Of a stretch of DNA of 64,000 nucleotides, positions 47,930 to 59,400 are shown piece by piece. The DNA is from Combretum micranthum (lineage: Eukaryota > Streptophyta > Magnoliopsida > Myrtales > Combretaceae): contig JAMXBD010002491.1 in NCBI GenBank assembly GCA_024138025.1, positions 62,001 to 126,000 of the forward strand, read 5' to 3'. The translations under genes were made by a program, and so were the position numbers. Position 1 is the first letter of the stretch. Each line of letters begins with the position of its first letter. The notes under the pieces are model-generated. The model did no database searches. It worked only from the letters and a program-made list of their open reading frames with translations, and was not told the origin of the DNA.

Positions 47930-47989
47930 AGATAACAGATGAATTTTATCAAGAATGAAGCAAAGGACCAAAAGGAAGATGGGGAAGCC

Positions 47990-48479
47990 ATCACTGCTGT
48001 GATCCTTGATAAAGGAAGGAAAGCTTGAATTACAACATCTATTAGGGAGTAGATCATGGGTGTGATAAATGAAAAGAAGAGGAGTCGGAGCATCTAGATT
48101 TGAAATCATGCACAAGATCCATGAAGAAATTGGAGAAAGTTTGAGGCTAATGCCTGCCAAGGGTAGATCACGGCCGTGATTAGTGGAAAGCTGCAACATG
48201 AAAGAATTGTGGTTCTTCATATCACGGGCGTGAAACTAAGATCAACATGAAACTGAGATCAGAAGAAGACTTGATGAGCATAATACCTACCAAAGGATGA
48301 GTCACAACCATAACTCTAGTTCCAGTTGGCTAAATAGAGCTAAAGTGAAGCAAATCATGATCGTGACTGTCGGAGTTAAGAGTTTTAAACATACCAGAGG
48401 GTACTAATGCATCGATTACGCTGTGACTTTAGGTTTAAAAAGGAAAAATTCCACCTAAAATAGATGTCACAGGCGTGAT
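47990..48479 (+). repeat. Palindrome array in U3 of A's 3' LTR
   Basis: Copies are centred near 47997, 48060, 48112, 48174, 48228, 48308, 48361, 48421 and 48473. The one at 48167-48180 is the perfect ATCACGGCCGTGAT. Gaps are 63, 52, 62, 54, 80 (63 without a local duplication), 53, 60 and 52. Confidence 0.8.
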
Positions 48480-49616
48480 CGTTGGAAAGGCTCAATGAGG
48501 ACTTTTCTATTTCTTGCTTGAAACAGTGCGTCCCTTAGTTTAAGTCATAAATTTTCACCAGAGCCTCTTCAAGAAATGTTATGGGTATAAAATACACCAC
48601 ACCCTTCCTCCAAACATCATAGGCATTAATCCACATACACATCAGTTCATCTTTTGTGACTTTTGTGGGAGAGAAGTGAAAATTAGTGTATCTAAGTGTT
48701 ATATTTTGATTTTCCTAAAGAACTTGAGAGAGAAGACAGGAATTTGTCATTTATGTTGTTTTCTAGACTTCTACTATTGTAATTCAAAAAGGTGTTTTGT
48801 TCTACTCTTCTTCCATGTTTAATTTGCTGATATTTCTACATGTTGGTTGTTTGTTTGTTGTGGTTTCATCATGAGTGAGTAATAATTTAGGCTTACAAAG
48901 TCATGCTGACATGAAGTGTGGATGAACATCTAGATTATTCCACTAATATTGATTTCTAGTAATTCAAACTTCATTAAAGTTGAGATAGTATAGTGCACGA
49001 CACGATCTTGTAGTAGATCTTAATGGAATATGCTAAGAAACAATTCCATTGAGCATATGAATAACTATAACAAATTACTCCTGTTAATAGAGATATTATT
49101 AAGAAGTTGTTCCATATTTTGTGGAATTCAAGAATATCAATAAGAATTATGTGATCTTGATTTAAGTATTCATTTAGGAGAGATTCTAGTGAATACAATT
49201 AGGATTAGAATTGAGTAGTTTTGAGAAGAATACTCATAATTGAAGAATTCTTGCAGAAAATAATTATTAGGATAAACATTTAATGAATCATGTTGATATG
49301 ATGGAGTAAGCCTGTTGTGAAGTGATATCATTGTTATTACTTTCTTAAATGTTGTGTTGATATGGTGCATCGTAGATTAGTGTAGTTTAGCTGTTAGAAT
49401 TAGACTCAATATCCTTAATTCAATCAATTTTTCAAACCACTAGATAATATGAGGATTGATCTATCCTAGTGTTTGTTTGTTCCCTACGTAGACGACCCTA
49501 TACTCATCCGTGCTAACAAACAATAGGTGCACTTAGTTGTCGAACTGAGTGAAGGATATAATAGAGGTATATAAATTATTAAAACTCGATAGTCTATAAA
49601 AGAGGCCATCCGATGA

Positions 49617-50596
49617 TATTGAGGAAGGTAAACCTATTCATCACACGAATTTGAAGCATCATCAAGTCGTGATTGAAATAAGAAATTCTCATATTTGAAG
49701 AGTTCATTAAAAAGAGTTTATTAGAGTGAAAATTTTGTTTTAGAAAGGAAATGAAGATGATAAGTCTAATGGTTGTTTCCACCATTACCTCAAAGATCAC
49801 CTATTGGAGGAAACTCATGTTGAAAATCCAATAACTCCATAGACATGTAGAACAGAAATTCTAGAGGATCAAGACCCTAGAACTGAAATGGTTGTTAATG
49901 AGGATGTAACTCTTGTGATTAATCCTATTTTTGATACAAATACCTCATCTGAACTTGCTAAACAAGGGAACAACATGTACTAGAATCTGTTCTTGACTTT
50001 GTTCCGGTATCTATTCCCGTATCTGTTCTAGACTCTGTTACAAAACCTGTTCAAGATTATGTTCCAAAACATGTTCAACAGCCCGTTCTAAAGCCCGCGA
50101 CAGAATCAACCCTAGAACCTATTCTGAAGCCTCCTCTTCCCCCAATGCCACAAGCACCTCAAGAACCTGTTCCTAAAACGTCTATCAATCCCACACCACC
50201 AAGGCACAGTAGGATTAAAAGAACTAGAAAAAAGAAGTTAAAAGCCCTAAACATATTGGTAGTCTTGTTTGAATTTCTAATGGCTTGGTTTTAAAAGGAC
50301 TTTAATGATTTGTGAAGATTTCGTTTTATTTTTGGATGACTGTAATGCTTGCATAACCATAATATTTGCTTGACTGATAATATTTTTTTTAGTTGATGAT
50401 TGAATGTTTTGATGTTTGGTTATCTTAGTCTATTATTTCAAATATAATTCACACACAAAATATCATATTAAGGAGGAGAAAATGATTCTCTTCAATGATA
50501 ATAAAAAGGGGAGAATAGATATGATAAAGAAGATGATAAATTTTTAACAAAATATCTTTTGAGAAAGGTATTTTATTATCATCAAAAAGAGGGGAA
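49617..50596 (+). mobile_element. Sirevirus-like element, 3' internal region
   Basis: This continues the outer element to the right of A. A frame open from 49962 to 50294 codes for a Pro/Val-rich stretch with repeated PV pairs (DSVTKPVQDYV), followed by a basic RIKRTRKKK segment and a short hydrophobic end. Upstream pieces in other frames are broken. Sireviruses are known to carry an extra env-like or spacer ORF between pol and the 3' LTR, and I infer this is its remnant. The polypurine tract AAAAAGAGGGGAA ends at 50596. Confidence 0.6.
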
Positions 50597-51762
50597 TGTT
50601 AGGATATTTCCCTAATGGTTTTAATGATAACAAAAAAGAATAAAAGATATCTAATCTATTTTATCAAGTGTATAGATTTAGTATTGCATATCAGAAGGTA
50701 TTTCAAAAGCTTAAGGAGAACTTATATCAAAACTATGCAAGGGATTTAAAGCTTAATAAAAAGGATTTGTACCTGACAATCCGATTTTATAAGGATCAAT
50801 ATGTTTAATGAAGACCAGTTTTACTTTATTAGATATATTTAGATAATAAATCTAACGTGTTCTACTCAAAAAGGATTAAATTCATGGGGATAATTTATTC
50901 TAATTAGGTCAGAATTTGAAGGCAAGAAAATTTGTTAGTTTGAATTTATCATCTAAGTTGTCGGATGTATTTTTACAGACATAAAAGAAGATTTTTATCA
51001 AAGACATATCTACTCGTACATTAAGATATCAGACGGACCAATTAAAGATGAAGATTTGCTTTATCAAGATAGTCTTTTATGATGACATGGATTAGATATA
51101 TGCTACAACCTATATCTTTTAGATATTTATAGAAATTTTTAAATTCAAAATTTTAAATACTCAAGGAAAGATCGAGCAATTTGTTTTAACTTATCAAGAT
51201 AACTTCAAGATAAGCACGACTGGATATTGTTAACATCTTTTAAGCTTCAAACTTTCAAAATCCATGATACATCCGAGATATCATAAACAAGACATTGCAA
51301 GAATAATTTATAAATAGAAGAAGTTCGAAACATAAAATAGAACAAGCGCTCAAATTACTCATTCTACTACCAACATTCATCTGGAGCCTACTTTAGAACT
51401 TATTTTAGAGGCTGTCTTACTTATGTTTTACACTTAATTTTTATATATTTTATTGTATTCCATTAAACTATCCTTACTCTTTGCTTATGAGAGTTAGTTG
51501 AGTGACTATTGAGAGGATTACATCTCAATACCTAAGTTCTATGATTAACCTAGGGTGAGACTTGTGAGATAGAGTAAGATAGAATTGGTATTTATAATCT
51601 CTCATTTTGATTGGATTAATGGAACGACCAATATGGAAGACTGGATCCCCAACAGTAGAGTTGAAAAAAATGATGGAATCATAAGGAGGAACTCTATAAA
51701 TTTCAAGCCTCATTTAAATTCTGCACTTTAATTTATTATTGCTTTATCACATTGCATTTACA
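50597..51762 (+). repeat. Sirevirus-like 3' LTR
   Basis: It starts TGTTAGGATATTTCCC directly after the polypurine tract and ends CATTTACA at 51762. TATAAATAG at 51309-51317 is the likely TATA box. The opening with GATAACAAA-type sequence close behind is characteristic of SIRE/Maximus copia LTRs. The 5' LTR is outside the window, so the TSD cannot be tested. Confidence 0.7.
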
Positions 51763-51978
51763 TTCATATGCAAAAAAAACTAAAATTTGCCAAAGTTTTC
51801 TATAAAAAGAATTTACCCTACCCTCTTGTTTGTTAATTAGGATGTCTAATATAATTTTTATATATTATGGATATAAAAGATTAATAACCATATACTTAAG
51901 TCAATGTAATCTTTTTATATACTTTGTTATAGCACAAGATATTTTCTATTTATAAATAAAATATCACTAAAAAATGAA

Positions 51979-52620
51979 ATGTCAAATTTGGTGCCCAAAC
52001 TTTACACAAATATTTATGTTAGTACCTAAACTTTGAAGTAGTCAATTTAATACCATCAAATTTTCATGACTATTTTTTTATATCTAATTACACTGTTACA
52101 TCTATATTTTGACATAGAAAAAGCAGTCTATCAGTGTTAGATAATATTACAGACATTAATAAAAATTCAATAATATGGTGCATCATCTACATTTACAAAT
52201 AGAGCAAATGATCTTAAAAATGTAGTAAAAATAGCAAAAGAAAAAAAGAGATAATATTATAAATGGTACTTGAACTTTGGAAAAATACAAATAGGTATCT
52301 AATCTTTAAAAATTGATCAATTTGGTACCTAAAAAACTTTAAAATTAATTCATTTAGTATTTGAAAGAACTTGATAGAAGTATTTTTAGCATATACAAAA
52401 AAGTTCTTTTAGGTATTGATTTGTCAATTTCAAAGGCTATGTACTAAATTGGTCAATTTGAAACTTTAAGTACCTAATTGTATATTTCGTTAGGTGCCAT
52501 TTGTGACATTTACCAAAAAAAAAAAAAAAAACAAAACAAAAGATTGGGTATTAAATTGACCAATATAAAGTTTAAGTACTAAATTGGTTTTTATGCAAAT
52601 TTAGATATCAAATTTGACAT
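51979..52620. mobile_element. Inverted-repeat (foldback/MITE-like) element, outer
   Basis: The left end starts ATGTCAAATTTGG and the right end is its inverted match (CAAATTTGACAT). The imperfect inverted arms extend about 90 bp and include TTAGTACCTAAACTTT facing AAAGTTTAAGTACTAAA. No coding capacity. A clear TSD was not found. 51763-51978 shows nothing. Confidence 0.55.
52261..52502. mobile_element. Inverted-repeat element nested inside the outer one
   Basis: It starts AAATGGTACTTGAAC and ends TTAGGTGCCATTT. The arms are imperfect inverted repeats about 70 bp long, of the same general type as the outer element. Confidence 0.5.
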
Positions 52621-53230
52621 TAACGGTAAAAAAAAATCATATTTTTAAGTCATATAATTTGGTTTATAAATTAATTCAATTTAGTCAATTTGTTTACCTA
52701 CTCCTAACATAGCCAGCAGGTTTTTTGTACGTACCTCTATTTTTAAGTTAGTTTGTCGATGGATGGAGGTCAACTCATTTCTTTTTAGCGTTCTTTGGTT
52801 TTCAGAAGAATTGGTCTCCATATCAAATTGATTTGTTAATAGTACTAATAATATGAAATTGTCCTTGTATTAAGACCATATTTTTATTGAGGAAAAATAT
52901 TTTTCATAAAACACTTTTCTTATTTTCATTTCTTTGTTTGACTAAAAGTGTCCATTTAATTGAAAAACATTTTCCCAAGGCAAAGTCATTTTTGAAATAC
53001 TCTATATAGATATGGGCATGAGTCCAATTGAGGGTGGTTTAGAACCGGCCAATCTAGATAGGTCAATTCATGGCTCATTTAACTGGTCAATTTTTATTTT
53101 TAAAAAATTGTAAAATAATTTTCTAAGAGATAAAATTGAAAAATCAAAAGAATATAAAATAAAGATAAATTCAAAACTAAGAAAAAATTAACTTAAAATA
53201 AAACTAGGCAAGAATAACAGTATTTACTAT

Positions 53231-53500
53231 TTAGCCTATTTGTTTGAAAAAAAATATTTAAGATGTGTATTTATTTATACACAAGCATATCCAATTTTAC
53301 TTGAAGACAAATTTTTAACTTTGAAAGAATGGGCTCAATAAAAATATTCTCTAGCTTATTTGTTGAAAAAAATTACTTAAGATGTGTATTTATTTATACT
53401 CAAGCATATCCACTTTTACTTAAAGACAAAACTTTTAACTTCAAAAAATATGGGCCTAATAAAAATAGTCTTTAGCACATATGTTTAAAAATTTGCTCAA
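53231..53500. repeat. 120-bp tandem duplication
   Basis: Copies start at about 53231, 53351 and 53467 with the theme TTTAAGATGTGTATTTATTT. The third copy is split by the SINE at 53502-53643 and resumes after it. Confidence 0.7.
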
Positions 53501-53501
53501 A

Positions 53502-53643
53502 TTTTTTTTTTTTTTTTTCAATGGACACAAGGGCTATTACAACAAGACCATATAGGGCCATTATAACGTTAACGCAAAACATCAACTTACTATATCAAAG
53601 ATGAGGAATTGGATCGGATGCCACTAGGTTATAAGGCATTGGT
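53502..53643 (-). mobile_element. tRNA-derived SINE, copy 1
   Basis: On the minus strand it starts with TAACCTAGTGGC (A-box-like, 53620-53631) and ends in a poly(A) tail (the T-run 53502-53518). It aligns with copy 2 at 58492-58623 in its head and in GTAATAGCCCT. Its B box has decayed. Confidence 0.55.
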
Positions 53644-54528
53644 AATATGTGTACTTATTTATACAAATGCTTATCCACTTTTAGTTATAAAGATAGCAAT
53701 GTGAGACTAAAAAATACGCAAGACACAAAACAATTCTCACAATGACGAAAAAAAGTCCCACATTATTAAGAAGAAAAAAACCCTCTATTAAAAGTCTATG
53801 TAAATGTACCAAATATTCTTTTAACTCTATTTATAACTTATGTTGTGAATAAGAGCAGCACATTTAATGTGTGAATAGTAACACATTTTCATTATTCACA
53901 TGAAAAATATTTTAAACATTTTTTATTTACATTTATTTTTTTCCTTCCTTTTTTTTTTACTTTTTTTTTATTTAATAAATAGTTTAACTTACCTGACTCA
54001 TTGGGTTAATGAATTGAAGCATCAACCTATTAGTGACCCGACAACTCATTAGGCCATGTGGCCAGTCGAGACCTATAAAACTAGTTGGGCTAACAAGTTG
54101 GACTAATGGTGGTGGTTCGGGCCATGTAATGGGTACCTGGCCATGTGCCAATAATTAACTCTATACAATAAATAACACTTTATTTATACACTACATTATG
54201 TTGTATATAAAACCAATTTCATACACCCAAAACTCTTTTCATAGATTTTTGACAAATCCTCAACCAAACACATGAAAACATGTTAAAAAAAAATCATTAA
54301 GAGGCTTTTACTTGATAATAGATTTTTCTTAAAATAAAGGGGTCTAAGTTATGTAAAAAACACTATATGAATGTTGTGTTTATCAATTTTGTATATAAAG
54401 TTTAAAGTTAATGAATATCATGCCTAATTTAACCTTGTTTGTCCAATTTACTATATTACTTCTCATCATTTACACTTGCATTATTTGACAGATAAGTGTT
54501 TAATGCTTTACTTTTCGGTTCATACGAC

Positions 54529-54824
54529 GAACAATATCTGAACTTTGATAAAATATGCAATTAGATACTTGAACTTTGCAAAATATGCAATTAGATACCT
54601 AAACTTTGAAATCGATCAATTTATTACTTAAAAGAACTTTTTATGTATATCAATAATGCCTATCATATTAGCTAATACTGTCATTTAATATGATGTTTTT
54701 AACCAATATGACAGATGCATAATTGGCATACATGAAAATTCTTTGGATACTCAATTAATCAATATCAAAGTTTAAGTACTAAATTGATTTAATTTCATAT
54801 TTTACTAAAATTAGGTACTATTCG
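54529..54824. mobile_element. Third inverted-repeat element
   Basis: The left end is CGAACAATATCTGAAC and the right end its imperfect inverse (GGTACTATTCG). Same GTACTTAAACTTTG theme as the elements at 51979-52620. The left arm has an internal 36-bp duplication. Confidence 0.5.
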
Positions 54825-56211
54825 ATTTTTTTTTTTTTACATACAATAAGTAGTATATATTCGACAAATAAAATCTTAAATAATGGATATGATATTTAAT
54901 GATATTAAACTTCATGCTTAAAACTTAACAAATAAAAATTTTATTGAATATGTTATTAATTTTCTATTTAAATAAAAAACATTACATAACGTTTGGATAT
55001 TACCTGAGTGTTTTTTACTATGGACTTATCGTGAAGCTTGTGAAGAAAACGAGGAAGCTTCGTGTATGGGCTCGGCCGCTTGGGTCACGCAACAAATGAT
55101 CTTAAAGTAATAAAATATAGGGATAATAAGCTAATTAATTTAAACATTAAAAATCAGGATGGTGTCAAAATCACACTCATTTCAAATTATACTTGCAATC
55201 TCGAGAAATAATATCCACAAAAGAGAGAGAGAGAGAGAGAGAGAGCGCAAAAGTCGCACTCATTTCCAATTGCATTTTCTTTTCTAGAACAAGGAGATAA
55301 AAACAAACAAGTTAATGAAGACATGGCAACAATGGGGCCATTAATCGACATTAATTTATTACATATGGGGATACTGACTATGATGGCATTGGTATATAAC
55401 TCCTTTTTTTTTTTTTTTTTTTGGCCTCATGGTATATGACTCCTTGACTTCGTCAAAAGGTTACTAAGAAAACCCAAATCAAAATGAATGATTGAAATGA
55501 GTTGGCTTAATAATATTAATTATAGAGACCTCTAGACATTAACATCATAATAATACAAAAGATAAAACTACTAAGGTCAATCCGGTGGCGGCAAGTATAC
55601 CCAATATTATATTAAACTAACGGATGAAAAAATTTTAACTACAATCTAGATATAGAAATTGAAACACTAATATTGGAAGGGTAAAATACCCCAAAATTAA
55701 TAAATATATATATTGTTAAAATAGATAAAAATTACTTATTAAACTAATTTAATTATGAGTGGAAATTAAATGAAATAGAAACGAAAAGGCTTCCATCCAT
55801 AAGGCACCATCAAAGGGAATAAGTAGAAAAGTTTTTAGAGTCACAAAATTATCTTAAAAACGAAGAGAAATAAACATTTACCATATGCATTAAAGGATGG
55901 TATAGAGTAATTGTAATTTTGTTTCTCCTTTCTTTCTTTTCTTTTCATTGACCGAATATACTAGAAGAAGAAAATATTTTCACCATTTCCTTTTACCTCC
56001 ATCCACCATATCAAACAAAAATAAAAATTATATATATATATATATTTAAAGGAATTCCTTCATTTTCACTTATTTTTCGTATTATCTTTAATTTTTTTTT
56101 ATATTTTCACTTTACTTAAAAAGGAAATGATCCTTTAAACGATGGACTGATACTCCAAAAATTGCCAATTACCAAACATGTCGTAATTGTCCCACTTGCT
56201 TTGTTCCTCCT

Positions 56212-56260
<49 letters not shown>

Positions 56261-56287
56261 AAATCACTATGTCTAGTCTAGTTTGGG
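54825..56287. other. Intergenic DNA
   Basis: No gene recognised. It holds a (GA)n tract at 55224-55245, a tiny retroposon with flanking repeats at 55391-55445, (TA)n near 56031 and a (CT)n tract at 56212-56253 just upstream of the glycosyltransferase promoter. Confidence 0.6.
55391..55445 (-). mobile_element. Truncated retroposon with 15-bp direct repeats
   Basis: GGTATATAACTCCTT (55391-55405) and GGTATATGACTCCTT (55431-55445) flank only a T-run and GGCCTCAT. This is what a nearly completely 5'-truncated, poly(A)-tailed insertion on the minus strand looks like. Confidence 0.55.
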
Positions 56288-56295
56288 TATAAATA
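56288..56295 (+). promoter_or_regulatory. TATA box of the glycosyltransferase gene
   Basis: TATAAATA lies 180 bp before the start codon, which would give a transcript start near 56320 and a 5' UTR of about 150 bp. A (CT)n tract lies 35 bp upstream, common in plant core promoters. Confidence 0.55.
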
Positions 56296-56467
56296 ATAAC
56301 AAATAATTAAAAAAGTAGCAAGCACCCATCTGATCTCTCTTCTCTAAATTCCAAAACTTGAGGTCATTGGGAACATAAAACCAAGTTATATACTCAAAAC
56401 AAAGGAAAGGTGAAGTTTTCTAGTCGAAGGAGACTCTAGTCTGGTGTGAAGAAAAAGGAAAAAAGAC

Positions 56468-59400
56468 ATGACGGATCCATCGTCAGCCGTCGAAGGTGGT
56501 TTTAGCGGCAGAAAACAAGCGGAATTGGGTGGCAACAACTGGCCTTACCTCACTAGACATGTGAGGATTGCAGTATTGTTTGGTGGCCTTGCTGTTTCGT
56601 GTTTGCTGCTGCTTTCTGTCGCCAATCCTTTGGATTTCTTTGAAAAATCTGGCTTCAGCATCTATTCAAATCCCCAGGTAAGTAATCAATAACTCAGGAT
56701 CAAAGTTCATCCATTCGTTTATTGGGTTGCTCGGTTAATTTTTTCATGTGCTTTGTCGATGTTATTCTTATTTTTCTGTATTGTCTTGTTTTGTGGCTGT
56801 GGTCTCTTCTTTTTTCATGGCGTAATCGTCATTCATGACCCGAATGTTGTTGTTTTTCGCCTTTTTCTTCCTTCGGGCATTGGCTGTCAAATTCCTAATA
56901 TGTTTGGTTACCTTCTTATGTGGTATGTCTTTTTCATGAATATTATAGGCCACTTAGCAAGTGGCTGAGATACAAATCTGACTTGGTACAGATAACGTCG
57001 ATTTGATCATGATACAACTCGGAATAAGATAAGTGTTAGCATTATTAAAATGAATTGCTGCTTCATTAGTCAATTTACTACATTATATTAATTTACAATA
57101 TAACATTAGATTATCCAAAAAAAAAAAAAAATTAGAAATACATTCTTCAATCTAAAAGTTCCCATTTGTATTTCTTTGCTTTGCTCTAAAATTATTCTTC
57201 TAATTAGTAATATTTGTTTCCATGTGAAATTTTATTTAAGAAAAACTTTATAACTACAATATTCTTATACCTTCACCTTTCTCACTATACAGGACCGGCT
57301 ATATGGATTATATATCGCTACTATTATGGGGTTATTTTTTAATTAATAGTGATGCTCTTTAGAGCATGGTAACCTGTCTAACTAGAATCCTTAGGCTAAA
57401 CCTACATTGTCATTAGGTTCTGTCAGCGTTGGTGGGATTATAGATTAACGTTAATCATGGACACCTTTATTATAGGACAGTGGAAACAGGAATATGGAAG
57501 CTTCCGGCTTCAAAAGTCCGTGGGTTTTTATCATATTCTAAAGACGCAGCCGATGCTGAACGTCAAAAGCACGTCCTTCTAGTGAATACCGTCCATTTAT
57601 ATCATAAAATTCACAAATTTGAATATTCAACGTCATAATTTACATCTTTGAAATCGTAATTAAATCTATACATGTCATATCAATGGATCATCTTTATAGT
57701 AGTTGCAATTCTTACATTTTATCAATTGATAAGTTAGAAAATACCATGATATATAAGAATTATATAAAAGTTTTCATTTTTCTAATAGCCAATTCAAATA
57801 ATCATATAACTTAATAGTATCTTTCATGATCTCTTAAATGAAAAGTTGGATCCAATTTCTCAATCTCTGTTTTATAATAGTAAAAAAAAAAAAAAAACAA
57901 CCTGCGAAAATTTACACTCCACCATATTTTTGTGAATTGGCCACTGAATTGGGAAAAGAGAGAGACAGAGAGAGACTACTACTACAATTATTATAAACTA
58001 AATTAACTTTTATTTGTATATAAATTTAACTCAAATTAGCGCTCAGGGATATTTTAATTCATCCTTGAACGTGGGCATGGTCAACCTCAATTAAATATTG
58101 AGTTCATTAATCACCACCACAAAAGTCATGCCTTCTAGATAAATCCATTTCATTATGATGAAATTTCATTTATTTATTTATTTATTTTAAATCGGTCGAA
58201 CTAATGGTTTTAGGCGTTTGCCTTGAAATCTTGTAGGAAGTAGTAGGGACACCTCCGAGATAATGAAAAAAAAAAAAAAAAATGAAAGCTTGACCAAGAC
58301 CAAGACTTATGCCGTATGGCAGGTTCATCGAGCACATACCGAAATTCAGAAAAAGAATATAATTCTTCTGGGTAGAAAAGGGGAAAAAAGGAAAAAAACA
58401 ATCTTTGGCAAGAGAAAGTGAAAATTAAATTACTCTTAATGAGATAAACGAGTTCATTAGTTTAAACTCCTTTTTTTATTCCAACCGAATATTTTTTTTT
58501 TTTTTATGGTTATAATAATGTGGCCACTAAGGCTATTACAATGCAAGAAATCGAACTCGGTACCTCAAGGATAAGGTTTAGGATTAGGATTGAATGCCAC
58601 TAAGTTATAAGGTCATTGATAATATGTTTTTGTTTTTTTTTTTTGTTTTTTTCTTACTTTTTTTCTCCATCAAGTATTTACCGAGATAATCATACTTTCT
58701 TAAAAAAATTTAAAGTGATATAAACTTTTCTTATCCCTTGTTTTGGAAGATTTAGTTAAGGTCATTTAAAATGAATATGTTAACCATTAAACTAGATTCT
58801 TAGCATTGGTTGGTTTAAACAATTAAAAGAGAAAATTTACAAGAAATTCGTAATAAAATGGAATCCCTACTCTAAATTGCCCACAAAATATTTCTCAAAT
58901 AACCCCCTTTAAATTCAAGAAATTTTAACGATTTATTTATATTACTTGCTAATAATATTATTTCAAAAATTAAAAAAAAAAAAAAAAGGATTTGGCTTCG
59001 TTAATTACGTCTTGATCCATGCGAAGGAAAGTGTGTGATTTTAGCCGCGAATTTAGTGGCACCTGATCCATGAAGGAGGAAAATTTAGGATAACGTAACG
59101 TAAGACCAGATGCTAAAAGAACATGCGGGTCCATGTCGTTGTCCCATTCATTTGTTTAAGGGACCACCATATGTCCATGCTTCACGCATTTGCTTGTGAC
59201 CTGTAAATTATTGTGTAAAGTATTTATAATCTATGGGAGCCAATAGGGTATCCAATATCCATTTGTCATATTTAATTCTGTCAACTTGCATCTGGCATGG
59301 ATCCCTAACCCCTGGTTCTTAGGATACTTTTATTCATCAGATGCTTCTGCCATCTGCATTATTAAATAGAATACACATTTTTAAAAACTTTGAAGGGAAA

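Larger units (their letters stand above)
201..49611 (+). mobile_element. Element A: Athila-like Ty3/gypsy retrotransposon, hosting five nested insertions
   Basis: The element runs from TGATAGG at 201 to the end of the 3' LTR at 49611 and is flanked by the direct repeat GATGA (196-200 and 49612-49616), the usual 5-bp TSD. After removing the inserted elements F (with C and E), B (with D) and G, about 13 kb remain: two LTRs of about 1.8 kb, a tRNA-Asp-type primer site, gag-pol (2.1-7.5 kb), a long internal spacer, an ORF-1/env-like gene (25.8-27.1 kb) and a polypurine tract. That length and gene order are those of the Athila lineage. Every reading frame has stops and frameshifts, and the two LTRs differ a great deal, so this is an old, dead copy. 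Confidence 0.9.
45593..49611 (+). repeat. 3' LTR of element A, interrupted by G
   Basis: It starts TGATAGGT and ends at 49611, where the final CA has become CC. Without G about 1.83 kb. The palindrome array is at 47990-48479 and the TATA box TATAAAATA at 48586-48594. A duplication of about 17 bp (around 48240) widens one gap of the array. From 48600 to 49611 there is no coding sequence. Confidence 0.9.
53008..54158. mobile_element. Possible non-autonomous hAT-like element
   Basis: Flanks CTCTATAT (53000-53007) and CTCTATAC (54159-54166) would be an 8-bp TSD with one change. The ends TATGGGCATGAGTCC and (inverted) TATTGGCACATGGCC agree at about ten of 15 positions. It contains a 120-bp tandem repeat and a SINE and has no transposase. 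52621-52999 and 54167-54528 show nothing certain. Confidence 0.35.

Noticed and set aside
52880..54310. A larger inverted-repeat element with TTTTCATAAAA-type ends
   Set aside because: The supposed arms agree only in short AT-rich words; the smaller interval 53008-54158 fits better.
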